A DNA stretch of 64,000 nt from Shinisaurus crocodilurus. Taxonomy: Eukaryota; Chordata; Lepidosauria; Squamata; Shinisauridae. Positions 49,874 through 61,898 of this stretch are shown one piece after another. Both the position numbers and the translations under genes were made by a program. Each line of letters starts with the position of its first letter. Within the stretch, counting starts at the first letter, position 1. The notes below the pieces were generated by a model. It had not been told where the DNA came from, made no database searches, and was given only the letters and a program-made list of their open reading frames with translations. Location of the stretch: NCBI GenBank assembly GCA_021292165.1, contig CM037876.1:107966324-108030323 (forward strand), written 5' to 3'.

Positions 49874-50629
49874 CAGTGGAGGGCAACCTCTGGCCTGTGG
49901 ACTTAATCCAGCCCATGGAGTTACCCAATCCAGCCAGTGGAGGGTTGGGCACCCTCTGCAGCCCCCACCTCCTCTCCTCCCCAAGCCCCACACACTGTCA
50001 TGGGGAGAGGAATCCCCATGTTATTTCTGATCAGAGTTTTCCACTGTGCAATGTTTGCCCTTGCAGTGGGAGATCAGAGATAACACGGGGATTCCCCTGC
50101 ACTTGGCTGGGGCTTGCTGGAGCAGGTCATAGATCATAGAGCTGGAAGGGGCCTACAAGGCCATCGAGTCCAACCCCCTGCTCAATGCAGGAAACTGGAG
50201 GTGGGGGTCTTCCATCCAAGTAATAACCAGGCCTGACCCTGCTTAGCTTTCCACACTCAGACAAGCTGAGCCAGCGTGAGCCACCCCTGCAAGCCCTGGG
50301 TAAGTCCCTTCCTGTGCCACTCATGCCCTGATTAAGACACAAGGAGAGCAGGCAGGGGCACCCAATCCAGCTGGGGTCGGTGGGACCTGGTCCTGCAAGA
50401 CTTGGCCAACTTGCTTTCTCCATGCAACACAGAATGGGGATCCATGGCTCTCTCTGTATGGAGGGGGAGGAGGAAGCAAAAAAAGGGGGCATGGTGGACT
50501 GGATGATGTTATGGGAGGGGGCAGGGCTTGGGTGCTCAGCCCTGTACCATTGATGTCATCTGGCCTGCCAGCTTGGTTGGGGTGGGGTGGGCAATCTGGC
50601 CCCTGGACCAAATAGGGTGCCCACACCTG
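49874..50629. mobile_element. hAT-like non-autonomous element carrying a nested SINE
   Basis: The left end CAGTGGAGGGCAACCTCTGG and the reverse complement of the right end, CAGGTGTGGGCACCC, resemble the common hAT terminus CAGGGGTGGGCAAC. The flanking octamers CCTTAAAA and CTTTAGTA agree at only five positions. A 5S/CR1 SINE sits inside at 50128-50292. Confidence 0.55.
50128..50292 (-). mobile_element. Chimeric 5S/CR1 SINE
   Basis: On the minus strand it starts GTGGCTCACGCTGGCTCAGC and contains the 5S-like GGAAAGCTAAGCAGGGTCAG and TATTACTTGGATGGAAGACC. It then switches to the CR1-like TTGAGCAGGGGGTTGGACTC and ends at TCTATGATCTATGA. Confidence 0.88.
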
Positions 50630-51908
50630 CTTTAGTAAATCTACTGAGGTGAAAGGGACTTATCTCTTGTAAGCGAGCTTTCATTTGCAGCTTCGGGAAA
50701 ATTACGTAAAGGGGAATGCCAGTGCACCTGATCATGTTCTTGAAGGATCTGTTGGTCACCTTTTGCTTCAGCTGAAGTCAATGAGATCTTACTCTGACCC
50801 TTGCACATGGGTAGAAGGGGGCACTTTTGCTGCCAGCACAGCGAAGAGGCAGACACATGAAGCCATGAGTTTGCCTGCATCACCTGGGGTGGGGCACCCA
50901 ACATCCTGGCATTCAGGCTCCACGCTGGAAGCCAATGGCAGGCAGATCCTGGGCATTTTAAAAGCCCAATATGACAATTGGCAGTGCTGGTTTAGCTGGT
51001 CATCCATGCGGAAGCCAAGTAGGGATTATTTTCCCCTTGGTCAAGATTTGCCTAAGAAATGGATTGCTGCTGCTGTTTTTCCCTTGCCTGCTCTGCATTG
51101 CCACGCTGGTGAATGAGAAATTGGTAGCAGCATATAACAGTTCGTTGAGTTTACAAATAGGTCAGAACTGGCAGAGTCAGTGGAGATAAAAGAAGATTAA
51201 GGGCTTAGGTGGAAACCCTGAAGCAGCAGTCGGTTGGTGAAGGGGGTTTCCCTAGACCAGCCTCTCTGGGCCATTAGATTTGGGGGGTTGGACCAGAACA
51301 CATTGGGTACTAACCGACTCACCTGCTCAGACCTAAAGGACTGGGGGCGTGGGCAGTGATAAGGACAGGATTCCATCAATAAACCTTAGCAGGTGTGGCC
51401 AGGTGGCACTTGGATCACTGCATACACTGAACTGCAGCATTGAGACGGGGTGGACTTGCCCTAAATGTTGGGCTGTGGCTGGTGGTAAAATGGTGCACAC
51501 CACCACAACCAAATAGTTACCTGCTCTGTAGGTGCTTCTAGATGAGGCTGCCTCATTCACATAATGAGGTCCAGTCATTGTCATCTTCCATTTGTAGCCA
51601 TCCTGTGTTTTTCCACCACTTCTTCCATCTTTTTATTTCCACAAAAAAAATCTGTTGGGGGGGGGGGAAGGCAGAATAACTGTACAATGTATTTTGAGTG
51701 TTAGTACTAGGAGCCCTCCCCCTGGAAGCACCCTGGGAATTGGGATGTAGTGTTAAATAAGATTAGTAATCACTGCGGCTTCTGATGATAAGATAACATT
51801 GTAGCCCTTATCCACTTCTTTGTTACTGGGTTCTGGATCAAATACACCCAGCAACTCCAGTGCAAATGAAGAGGTATCCATTGTCTTCCTAGTAAGAACA
51901 AAGCAGGC

Positions 51909-51962
<54 letters not shown>

Positions 51963-52975
51963 TGCGTGCTGCGTACGTGCGTGCATGTGTTGATGGGCTA
52001 CTAGAATAGTAATAATTACTATTACAAATATCTTAAATTGCTTACTTAGGATGACTGCTGATTCCAGCAAGTCCTAAGAGAATGAACCAGAGCTGAATTA
52101 AAAGAAGCAATGAAGCATCCTTCACTCTGTACAACTGAACAGAAAAGACCTTTATTTCAATGCTTGCTTGCTTGCTTTCTAGCATTGGAAGTCTTGTACA
52201 TGGAGGTCCTAGCCAGTTTTGGAGTATTAAAATGCCCATACTCCTCTAACCAAGCGCTGAGTGCAGAGATGTTTTTACTTCTGTCTGGGAAAGTTTCCCC
52301 TCATTACACTCCTGACAGAATAGGCATAGACAGCATTAGGGATGCTGGTTTAAACTCCAGCCCCCAAAGGAATGTTCTGTGCAGAGCTGAAAGAGGCTCA
52401 CAAGTATTTTCCAGTGAATACACTGAGGGTCTCAAGCAAATCTGGCTGGAGGAAGGAAGGGAACCCCAAGCCTTCATTCCCTTGGTCCCATCCCCCAGTT
52501 GCGTTCCTTCTGAATTATCAGCTTTTGTCAATTATGCCCTTTCCCAGGAATACAGGAAGAATGGCGATTAAGATGAACACATTCTGAACAGCTTTCCTGA
52601 CAAAGAGCTTACAAGGTCCATTTGTTTAACCTTTCCACAACAGCTTGACCTTGTCAAAAAGAACAAATCATGTTCAAATAATGTCTGATGAGAGAGGAGG
52701 CAGGGGGAGGGGAAGGCAGGGCAGAGCTTGTGTAGCCCTTTCTTGCTGCAGTCACAACTAGATAAATAAGGGCTCTACTAGTTCATAGATATCATATGAT
52801 ATTACCTCTTCCAAGTCCATTTGAATTCTGCAGAATATACAGTGGGTGCAACACTGGAAAGATCTCCTGTTTGGGCCCAATTGAAACAAATGGGAGCTGT
52901 GTACAACTCATCAAAATGAACATTTCAATGCAGTCTCTGCAGGAGAACTTCCCACTGGATAGTGCACAAGATTAC
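50630..52975. other. Non-coding stretch
   Basis: A long (GA)n microsatellite lies at about 51914-51959, followed by GTGCGTGC-type repeats to about 51990. No gene is supported. Confidence 0.55.
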
Positions 52976-53232
52976 CAGTGTGGCGTAGTGGTGAGAGTGT
53001 TGGACTGAGACTCAGCGGGATCTGGGTTCTAGTCCCCGCTCGGCCATGAAGCTCACTGGGTGACTTTGGGCCAGTCACTGACTCTCAGCCTAACCTACCT
53101 CACAGGGTTGTTGTGAGGATAAAATGGAGAGGAGGGAGGCGGAGGAGGATTATGTAAGCCGTCTTGGGTTCCTTGAAGGAAAAAAAGGCAGGGTTTAAAT
53201 ATAATACTAAATATAATAATAATAATGAAAAT
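52976..53232 (+). mobile_element. tRNA-derived SINE (L2-like tail)
   Basis: It has the A box TGGCGTAGTGG, the B box GGTTCTAGTCC and the CTCGGCCATGAAGCTCACTG segment. The tail is GTAAGCCGTCTTGGGTTCC with (AATA)n/(TAA)n. Confidence 0.9.
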
Positions 53233-53976
53233 TACTGTGCTACTGGATCCATAGCTACATTTCAGAGCGCAGAACTACAAGTGATGCAGAAGGAGCAGAA
53301 TCTCCCCCCCTCCCCAATACTCCATCGGAGAGTATCAGATGGAGGAATGAACATTCCTAAGATCTCCTTTTATCACTTGGCATCACAGCCGGGTCACTGG
53401 CAGGCTGACTTATAGAAGACTTAAAAGGATACTGGGGAAATACGCAGGAACAAGCAGAAACTCAGATCCTATTACAATCCAAATTGTGACTTTAAAAGGA
53501 AGGATATGTTTTTTGAAACACAGGAAGCCCCCTAACTATAAATTAGGGAAATGTATGTTACCTATCTATGTTACAGATGTATGTTACAAACTATCATTGT
53601 ATATGTTACCTTTGATACCAGTTTTTGATCATGGTGAATGTAACCTGAACTATTATTGGGGAATAAACAAATGTGGACTAGAAATGGATTGAACTTTGCC
53701 TAAGATGTGGAGCTTTTTTACACTATGAAGTAATTCGCCCTCCCCACCAGCGCCCACCCAAGTGGCAGGAATGTGACTGCCTGGTACTTCCATTTTTTTC
53801 CAAAGTGGTTCATCAGTTTCATGTTAATAGGAAATTGAATGATTTTGAAATTGTTCCAGTACATTCCAAATGCTGCCTTGAACATTTAAATGAAAGGGCA
53901 AAGTATAAATGCCTTAATATATAAATGAACAGTAAAATTGAATTTAGCGGAAAAGTCTTGTATTGAAGGTCTATAG

Positions 53977-55333
53977 CAGGGGTGAGCAACTTTGGAGGAT
54001 CCAGGGACAATTTCCACACACACACCCCGGATCCACCCACCAGGGGCTGCGCACACACCAAATTTTGGCAGTAATTCAGCAGTGAGGAAAAAAGCCAAAT
54101 TGTCACTTTAAAACAAGGCTGTGAGGGCAATTAGATCAATGGACTAAGAAATGGAAGAAGAGAAACGAGTATGAGAGGGAGTTTACTGGATTTGAAAAGA
54201 AAGTGTTGTCTAGAGAACTTATAGAAGGGAATGTTTCTTCTAGAGGGTTAACTAAGGAGATATATAAAATGATGCAGAGGATTGAAGTGAAAAAAGATAA
54301 CCTTAAGATGATGTGGGAAATGGAATTTGAGGAGGAGATATCGAATGCGGGGTGGAGAAATATTTGGGGCAGACGTGTCGTATATTAAGAAATATGTCAG
54401 TAAGGATAAAAGAGAATTTTTTAAAACTGTTTGGAGATGGTATCTGACTCCAGTAAGATTAAACAAAATAGATAGTAATTGTGCTCCATTGTGTTGGAGA
54501 GGATGTCAGGAACTTGGTACTTATGGTCATATGTGGTGGAGTTGTAAAAGCGTATTGGATTTTTGGAATAAATTTTTGTAGAAATTTCAGAAATTATTGG
54601 TATTAATGTGGAGGTTTGTCCAAAATTAGCATTGTTATCAATAACGGAGAAACTTCTGTGCTCACAAGAGAAAAAGGAACTAATTGTAAGTTTATTAGCG
54701 GCAGGGAGATTACTGATAGCAAGGAATTGGAAAGTTCAATACCAGTACTTAATAATAGATTGGTATAAAGAGGTTTGGGATATTGCTTTAAATGATAAAC
54801 TAACATGTAGTATTAAATGTAAAAGGGGACAATTAAAGAAAAATAATTTTAAGGAAATATGGGGGTCATTTTTAGATTATGTTTTAGTAAAGGGGAAAGG
54901 GAGTAAGCCATGTCATGATATGATGTATTTTTGGAATATAGATTAATAATGGATTATGTGGATAGAATTGGTTTTGGCCCCGGGGTGACGGGTGCACTTG
55001 GAGGTTTATGATTTGTAGGTTTATGGGGTTTTTTGTATGTGTGTTCTTTTAAAAATATATAAATAAAACTTAAAAAAAAAAAAGGCTGTGAGGAGGGCAT
55101 GCCTTGTTTTAATGCAAAATCACACTCATGGAAGCCCTGGGGTTTTGTTTTAAAACAAGGTGCACTCCTTGCATACCTTGTTTTAAATTTTAAAAATGCA
55201 CACTTTTTCTTGCTGCTGCTGTGCACCACTGAAATACTGCAGCAATTCAGCAGCATGATGGAGGCAATTTGCGGGGTGGTGGTGGTGGTGGCAGCCACAA
55301 AAATGGTCAGGAGGAATATGTGCCCCATCCCTG
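53977..55333. mobile_element. hAT-like non-autonomous element split by an L1
   Basis: The left terminus begins CAGGGGTGAGCAAC; the right terminus, reverse-complemented, begins CAGGGATGGGGCAC. Flanks GTCTATAG (53969-53976) and GTCTACAG (55334-55341) form an 8-bp target-site duplication with one mismatch. The body is broken by the L1 at 54127-55081. Confidence 0.75.
54127..55081 (+). mobile_element. L1 LINE 3' end with target-site duplication
   Basis: L1 ORF2 C-terminal sequence is readable: FFKTVWRWYLTPVRLNKI and APLCWRGCQELGTYGHMWWS (the Cys/His-rich L1 end), then LLAAGRLLIARNWK. One frame break lies near 54580. AATAAA and a poly-A tail close the element. AAGGCTGTGAGG occurs exactly on both sides (54115-54126 and 55082-55093), a 12-bp duplication in which leading A's are ambiguous with the tail. 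Confidence 0.92.
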
Positions 55334-55903
55334 GTCTACAGCATTTCATTTTGGAATGACTAGGAAGAAAAGAGAAAAAACTGATAAATATATGGAGTTG
55401 CCATTATCATCAGAGAAGTTCAGAGCAGATATGAAAGTGTTTCAGAATGAGGTAAATTATTTTCTTTCTACTAATCTATGTGAAAAACATGATCGTAACT
55501 GGCATTTGATCCCAAAAAGTTTAAGACACAGAACAATCCCCAGTTATGTCAGGGGGAGACATACAGTGCTGCTCTTTTGGCATAATGTCCACAATATCCT
55601 ATACTCACCTATCCTAGAACATGAAAACACACAGCTCTGAAAAGCACGGAATAGAGTGACAGGGATAGCCACATCCCAATGTCGATGGCAACACCACTGG
55701 TTCTACCAATCACAGGTCAGTGTGGTGATGTCACAGAAATGACATGATGATGCCCCGTGCCAGACAGGGGGCTGTGTGTCCTCTCTGCAGGCCTCTTCCC
55801 AAGTGAGCTAGTCGGGTGCTGTGTTATATGGCCTCCCATTCCTTCCCTTTGTGTGTTGTGATCAAAATGGTACTTGTGTGTGGTACAAGAGTAACTGAAC
55901 CTG
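55334..55903. other. Non-coding stretch
   Basis: A small plus-strand open frame at about 55350-55640 has no recognisable domain. Nothing else is supported. Confidence 0.5.
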
Positions 55904-55914
55904 TGTGTGCCAGG

Positions 55915-58685
55915 GCGATTTTAACGCAAGAGTCGGGCGTGACTTTGATTTATGGCCAGAAACTATTGGAAAGGACGGAGTTGGTAATAGCAACCCGAAC
56001 GGACTCTTACTTTTGTCTATATGTGCAGAGCATAATCTCACTATCACAAACACGCTCTTTCGACAAAAGAATAAGTTTAAAACATCATGGCAGCACCCAC
56101 GGTCAAAGCACTGGCATCTTCTGGATTATGTAATTGTCCGTGTTAGAGATCACCGCGATGTACTTCTTACTAGGGCCATGGTGAGTGCCGACGACTGCTG
56201 GACAGACCACCGACTAATCCGGTCCACAATGGTTATCAACATTGCTCCCCAACGTAGGCTTCAAGGAAGGAAACCAAGGCGTAAAATGAACATCCAAGTC
56301 CTTCAAGATCCTATTAAGCAAACTCGTCTTCAGTCACTTCTTAAGGAACATCTACCTACGGAACCTCCTGACAACATTGAGGACCATTGGTCTAAGCTGA
56401 AAACCTCCATTATTGCAGCTTGTGAACAAACTATTGGATATGAAACTAAGAAACATCAGGATTGGTTTGATGAAAATGACAATGAGATTAAATATATAAT
56501 TGACCAAAAAGGAAAGCCTTCCAAATATGGCAAATGATATTAACTGCGCTGCCAAGAAAAAAACCTACGCTAGCGCAAAGGCTGAGGTCCAAAGAAGAAC
56601 AAGAGAACTTAAGAACGCTTGGTGGAAAAAGAAAGCTGAAGAAATTCAACAACTTGCAGAATCTCATGATGCACGGAGCTTTTTTAAGGCCACAAGGGCC
56701 ATTTATGGACCAAAAACCTATGGTACAAACCCTTTACAATCAAAAGATGGCACCAAACTCTTAAAAGACAAAGAGTCTATTGCACTGCGTTGGAAAGAGC
56801 ATTATTATGACCTTTTAAATCGTAAATCTAAGGTGGATAATGAGATTTTTTCGCAAATCCCGCAAAAACAAATTAAAGAGGAACTTGCAATACTCCCCAC
56901 TTTGGATGAAGTAAAAAAAGCCATTAATCAAATGAAGAACAACAAAGCTAGTGGACCAGATGGGATTCCTGCTGAAATCTTAAAGAAGGGGGCCCCGAAC
57001 TTGTGCAACATCTTCATAAACTCATCGAAAAAATCTGGATAAGAGAAGAGATCCCAGAAGACTTCAGGGATGCCATAATTATCACCCTCTTTAAGAAGGG
57101 TGATAGAACAGACTGTGGAAACTATCGGGGCATTTCTCTCTTAGCAACCGCAGGTAAAATATTTGCTAGGATTCTCGCAAACCGTCTTCTATCTATTTCA
57201 GAAGAGATCCTCCCTGAAACTCAATATGGTTTCTGCCCCTCTAGAGGGACAGTAGACATGATTTTTACTGCACGTCAGCTCCAAGAAAAATGCCGGGAGC
57301 AAAATCAACCCCTTTATATGGCATTTATCGATTTGGCTAAGGCCTTTGATACTGTAGACCGTACTGCTCTCTGGACTATCCTTATGAAAATTGGATGCCC
57401 CAATAAATTTGTGAATATCTTGCGACTTCTCCATGACAACATGACGGCAACGGTTTTGGACAACAACGGCTCTCATGGTGCTCCATTTAAAGTGGGATCA
57501 GGTGTTAAACAGGGATGTGTTATTGCCCCAACATTATTTGCCATTTTCATCGCCATGGTTTTACATCTTGTCAAGGGGAAACTTCCCACCGGTGTGGGAA
57601 TTATATATCGAACAGATGGAAAGCTTTTTAATCTCAGCAGGCTGAAAGCAAAAAGTAAGGTAATTACAACCTCCGTTGTAGAACTTCAGTATGCTGATGA
57701 TAATGTGGTCTCCGCACATTCAGAGGATGATCTCCAAACTATCCTAAATGCTTTTGCAGAAGCATACGAAAAACTTGGTCTCTCACTTAACATCAAAAAA
57801 ACCAAAGTGCTTCATCATCCAGCTTGGCGGGACAATACTGGAAAATGTCGATCATTTTCTCTATCTTGGCAGCTATCTTTCTGTTACAGCTAACATCGAC
57901 AGTGAAATCCAGCATCGTCTGAGCTCCGCAAGTGCCGCATTTTCTCGAATGAAACATAGAGTGTTCGAGGATCGGGATATTTGTAAGAAGACCAAAACAC
58001 TGGTTTATGAAGCCATTGTATTACCAACTTTATTGTATGCCTGCGAAACATGGACTATCTATAAACGTCACTTCCACCTCCTTGAAAGGTTTCATCAACG
58101 TTGCCTCCGGAAAATCCTGCAAATTACTTGGGAAGATAGGCGAACAAATGTCAGTGTACTGGAAGAAGCAAAGACTACTAGCATTAAAAAAATGATCCTT
58201 CAACGCCAACTTCAGTGGACCGGTCATGTTGTTCGAATGCCTGACTGCTGTCTCCCAAAGCAGTTACTTTACTCCCAACTCAAGGATGGAAAGCAGAATA
58301 TCGGTGGTCAATATAAGAGGTTTAAAGATGTTCATAAGGCTAATCTAAAAAAATGCAATATAAACATCGAAAACTGGGAAGCTCTGGCCCATGAACGATC
58401 TAAATGGAGGTTGGCCTTTCACAAAGGTTCCATGGACTTTGAAGAAGCCCGAGTGCAAGGTGAAAGGGAGAAACGTGCTAAGCGAAAAGCGCGTCAAATG
58501 AATCCTTTACAGGACCATCTTCTATCTGATAACCTGTGTCCTCACTGTGGGAAGCTGTGTGGATCTAGAATTGGCCTCCACAGTCACTTACAGACCCATC
58601 GCTAGAGTCTACACAATCTTCTTTAGAATTTCCTCCTTTTATCCCGGAAGACAATCTTACTCGGTCACGAGTGATCGCCTGATGA
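55915..58685 (+). mobile_element. APE-type LINE with C-terminal C2H2 finger, 5'-truncated
   Basis: The element encoded an endonuclease/reverse transcriptase. Truncation falls within the endonuclease motif GDFNARVG. HPRSKHWHLLDYVIVRVRD and SADDCWTDHRLI follow. RT motifs are NKASGPDGIPAEIL, GNYRGISLLATAGKIFARIL, FIDLAKAFDTVDR, GVKQGCVIAPTLFAIF and the catalytic YADDN. The C-terminus has RMPDCCLPKQLLYSQL and ends in a canonical C-x2-C-x12-H-x3-H finger, CPHCGKLCGSRIGLHSHLQT. The stop is at 58603-58605, followed by a short 3' UTR with CGGTCACGAGTGATCGCC. Frame changes near 56520, 57020 and 57830 break the protein. TGTGTGCCAGG flanks both ends exactly (55904-55914, 58686-58696). The endonuclease resembles RTE/BovB-type elements, but the finger is not BovB-like, so the clade is left open. 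Confidence 0.88.
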
Positions 58686-58889
58686 TGTGTGCCAGGATGC
58701 TTCAGATTTTTGCCCTTAAAAATGGCTTGCTTTTCTGCCACATATATCCCTTCTTGTTTGCACTCATTTCATCATAGTTTGCTTACATACCCTTTGATCA
58801 TGCACATGTGCAAGACCACTCTCTGGATCAAGTAGACAACAACAATGGCCGTGACTAGGAATGTATGTGCCCTGTCTGGCACCAAAACA

Positions 58890-59558
58890 CCCATATTCGG
58901 AAACTTCCACTGGTTCAAAGAGCTGGTGCCAGACTGCTGACTGGGGCTGGCTACAGGGAGCATACAACTCCTCTGTTACAAGAGCTTCACTGGCTCCCAG
59001 TCTGTTCCTGGGCACAATTCAAAGTGCTGGTTATGACCTATAAAACCCTATATGGCTCGGGTCCAGGTTATCTGAAAGACCGTATTCTCCCTATGAGCCT
59101 GCCCATACTCTGAGATCTTCTGGGGAGGCCCTTCTCTTAGTTCCACCGCCATCCCAGGCACGTCTGGCAGGAACACGGCAGAGGGCCTTCTTGGTGGTTG
59201 CTCCAACACTCTGGAACTCCCTTCCTAGGGAGGCTAGAATGGCACCCTCCTTGGTATGTTTTTGAAGGCAGGCAAAAACTTTATTGTTCCAGCAGGCCTT
59301 CGGGGAATAAAATTGGACCTATGAGAAAGCGATGGATTTGCACTGTTCTTATAGTTATTGTTGTTTTAGCTGTGATATTCTATATAATTTTAACACTATT
59401 TCTGATTTAATTATATTTTTAACTTTTGTATTTTTCTATTTATATGTTTTAATTGTACAAATTTTAATGTTGTGAAGCCGCCTTGAGTCCCAGTATTGGG
59501 GAAAAGGTGTGTTATAAATAAATAAATATCATAATAATATTAATAATAATAATATTCC
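58890..59558 (+). mobile_element. L2 LINE 3' fragment
   Basis: It reads RKLPLVQRAGARLLTGAG, then LLQELHWLPVCSWAQFKVLV and TYKTLYGSGPGYLKDRI. An AFLVVAPTLWNSLPREA-like block follows after a frame shift. The 3' end has AAGCCGCCTTGAGTCCCAGT and a (AAATA)n/(TAA)n tail. Confidence 0.85.
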
Positions 59559-61051
59559 ATACCAAATGCATGCCACTGCCACCTGGATATTTTAGCATAA
59601 AATTTGCATCTGCCTGAAAAGTTACAAACTTCAGCTGCTACAGTTTGCATGTCTGGATCAGATCAGTCACAACACTGCAGGCTCCATTCATTCCTTCAGC
59701 CAGATGCCTTCCTTTGTACATATTTGTGCTTGATTTGTGCTGTACCACTATCATATTATGTGTGGTTGCTTGTGCAGAACCGTGCCTAAAGTAAAGTCTA
59801 TTGCAATGTATAATGGATTAAATGGATGCATACCCCCATTGCATAAGTTTCAATGGAAACTACTTTCTCATTGTCTTAATCAATAATGAACAATTTTAGT
59901 ACTAATCAAAGCTGCTAAAGTGGTAAAATCATATCTCCTGTTTCAAGAATGAGAAAAAATAATGCAAAAGGAATATTTGACTGACTATTAAGGTTTCTTC
60001 TCATTGAATGGAGAGTATCCTGATACCAGTTCCTCCTCCCAGTTGCTCCACTGGCAGGACCATGCCAATCATTGCAGTCATTTTTCTTTCTATGGGAGAA
60101 GTCTCCACCCAATTTCAGAAGGTAGTAAAGCAGGAACAAACAAGACCCACCTTAAAAATAAAGCTGAAATATAAGTAACAGAGAAAGGCAAAGGAGAGGA
60201 CAGAACAGAAAGTTATTATATCCACTTGAGATATTCTAAATGGAATGTCCTGAAAACCATTACCTGCATTCCTTAACCTAACCTTGAAAGCGTCAGGAAT
60301 ACCTGAAACAGAAAATAGCCCTGGGTGGGGGAGGATCCTTTCTAGCACAATCCACTTCCCACTACTTCAGGAGAAAGCAATCCAATAAGTTGTTAAAGTT
60401 AATTTAGATTTTAAAAGAGAACAGAATCCGATTGCAATGCACTCAGCCTGAAAGGTGATGCTCATTGCTCACACACTTCTCAGCTTTAGCCAGGTCAGAA
60501 AAGCATCTAGAGGGTCCTCTGGGAAGAATTGGGCTACGTGCAGTAAACAGCTTGCTTCTACAAGATCCATCCAGTCTAGGACTCAGAATCTGTCTTCTGT
60601 CGTGTAATTAGGCCAGCACAGGGAGAGATAGGTGCATGATGTGCAAAATAAGTAAGTATGGGCAACTCCAATAGCCTGTCATGGCCAGTAATTTATATAG
60701 AAAGTAAGTGGGGAGGAGCGGGTGTCGGAATTAGGTTGCTTCGCTCTTCACTCCCAGACCAGTGTAGTGAAGTGGAGAGAGGGCACGGTGGATTCTGCAC
60801 ATAGTACATCGGTTAGAATTGTATACCCTCCATCATTTCACTGTTGGAAATAGGGACACTTTGGTGAACATGCACGAGTGTGGCCTACACAACCTAGGTT
60901 ACAAGCAGAATGTAGGAAACAAACAGGTGCACAGCTAACTTGAAACAACCAAAGCCACAGATATCCCAGGTGATAATATAATACACATGGATGCAGCCAT
61001 CCAGGGCCAGCATCAAAGATAGGCATGGCTTGGGCACCTGTTGAGGGCCCA
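59559..61051. other. Stretch without assignable features
   Basis: I see no recognisable gene or repeat. Short open frames lack domain signatures. Confidence 0.5.
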
Positions 61052-61059
61052 CATCTGAG

Positions 61060-61225
61060 CAGGGCCGGTGCTACCATTAGGCCAACTAGGCAGCTGCCTA
61101 GGGCGCAGGGCTAAAAGGGGCACCAGAAACACCTTGGAAAAAAATACAGCGCTCTCAAGTGGGAAGGGGCGGGCGCTAAATATCTGATCTTGCCTAGGGC
61201 ACCAAACTGCCTTGCACCGGTCCTG
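61060..61225. mobile_element. hAT-type MITE (CAGGGCCGGTGC family) with perfect duplication
   Basis: It is a near-identical sister of the copy at 48216, with the same orientation and termini. The exact 8-bp duplication CATCTGAG lies at 61052-61059 and 61226-61233. Confidence 0.93.
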
Positions 61226-61233
61226 CATCTGAG

Positions 61234-61863
61234 CAGGGGCCCACTGACAAGAGCCCCTTGGAGTTGCTCCTCCTCTTCACCATTGCAATCTGCTTGTTCA
61301 CCTACCTCTCGCCCTGCTCCAGACAATGGTGGTGGTGAGAAGGAGAGGTAGATGCCACTACCTACTTGCTCCCTGGCTCGCCGCCTGTCAAGCAAGCAAG
61401 CGGCAGCAAGGCTGAGGCGAAGGATGAGGAGCAGTAGGAGCCGGTGGCAATGGCAGTGAGAAGGTAAACTCGCTGAGGTCTGGCGCCCATTGAGGGTGTC
61501 TTGCCCAAGAGCCTTCCAGCACTTGGAGTTGGCACAGCAGTAATCCATGCTAGACATGCTCCTACACTTTGATACAGCTGCTCATACATAAATACATGAT
61601 AAATATGCAAAATTAGTCAACATTCAGCAAAATGCTTGCAAAGGAAATGTTGAGTCGATCTCGGAAGACTATATGGCACTGGGCGTGAAAGTGAAGGATT
61701 TGAGGGCGCACATCATTTGTTTTCATCAGTCCTTCCTGTCAAAAGTATTGGAAGGGAAGAAGGATACTGAAAGTGAGCAGGTGGCTACGCAGATGATGTC
61801 ATCGGGAAAGGTTTGGTTTAATGGACCACGGCCTATGGCGATACCAATATGAAGGATGCATTC

Positions 61864-61898
<35 letters not shown>

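Noticed and set aside
51914..51959. (GA)n run as a possible regulatory GAGA element
   Set aside because: It is a pure microsatellite far from either gene; chance expansion explains it.
60115..60348. 77-codon minus-strand hydrophobic open frame
   Set aside because: No family resemblance, and surrounding DNA shows no gene structure.
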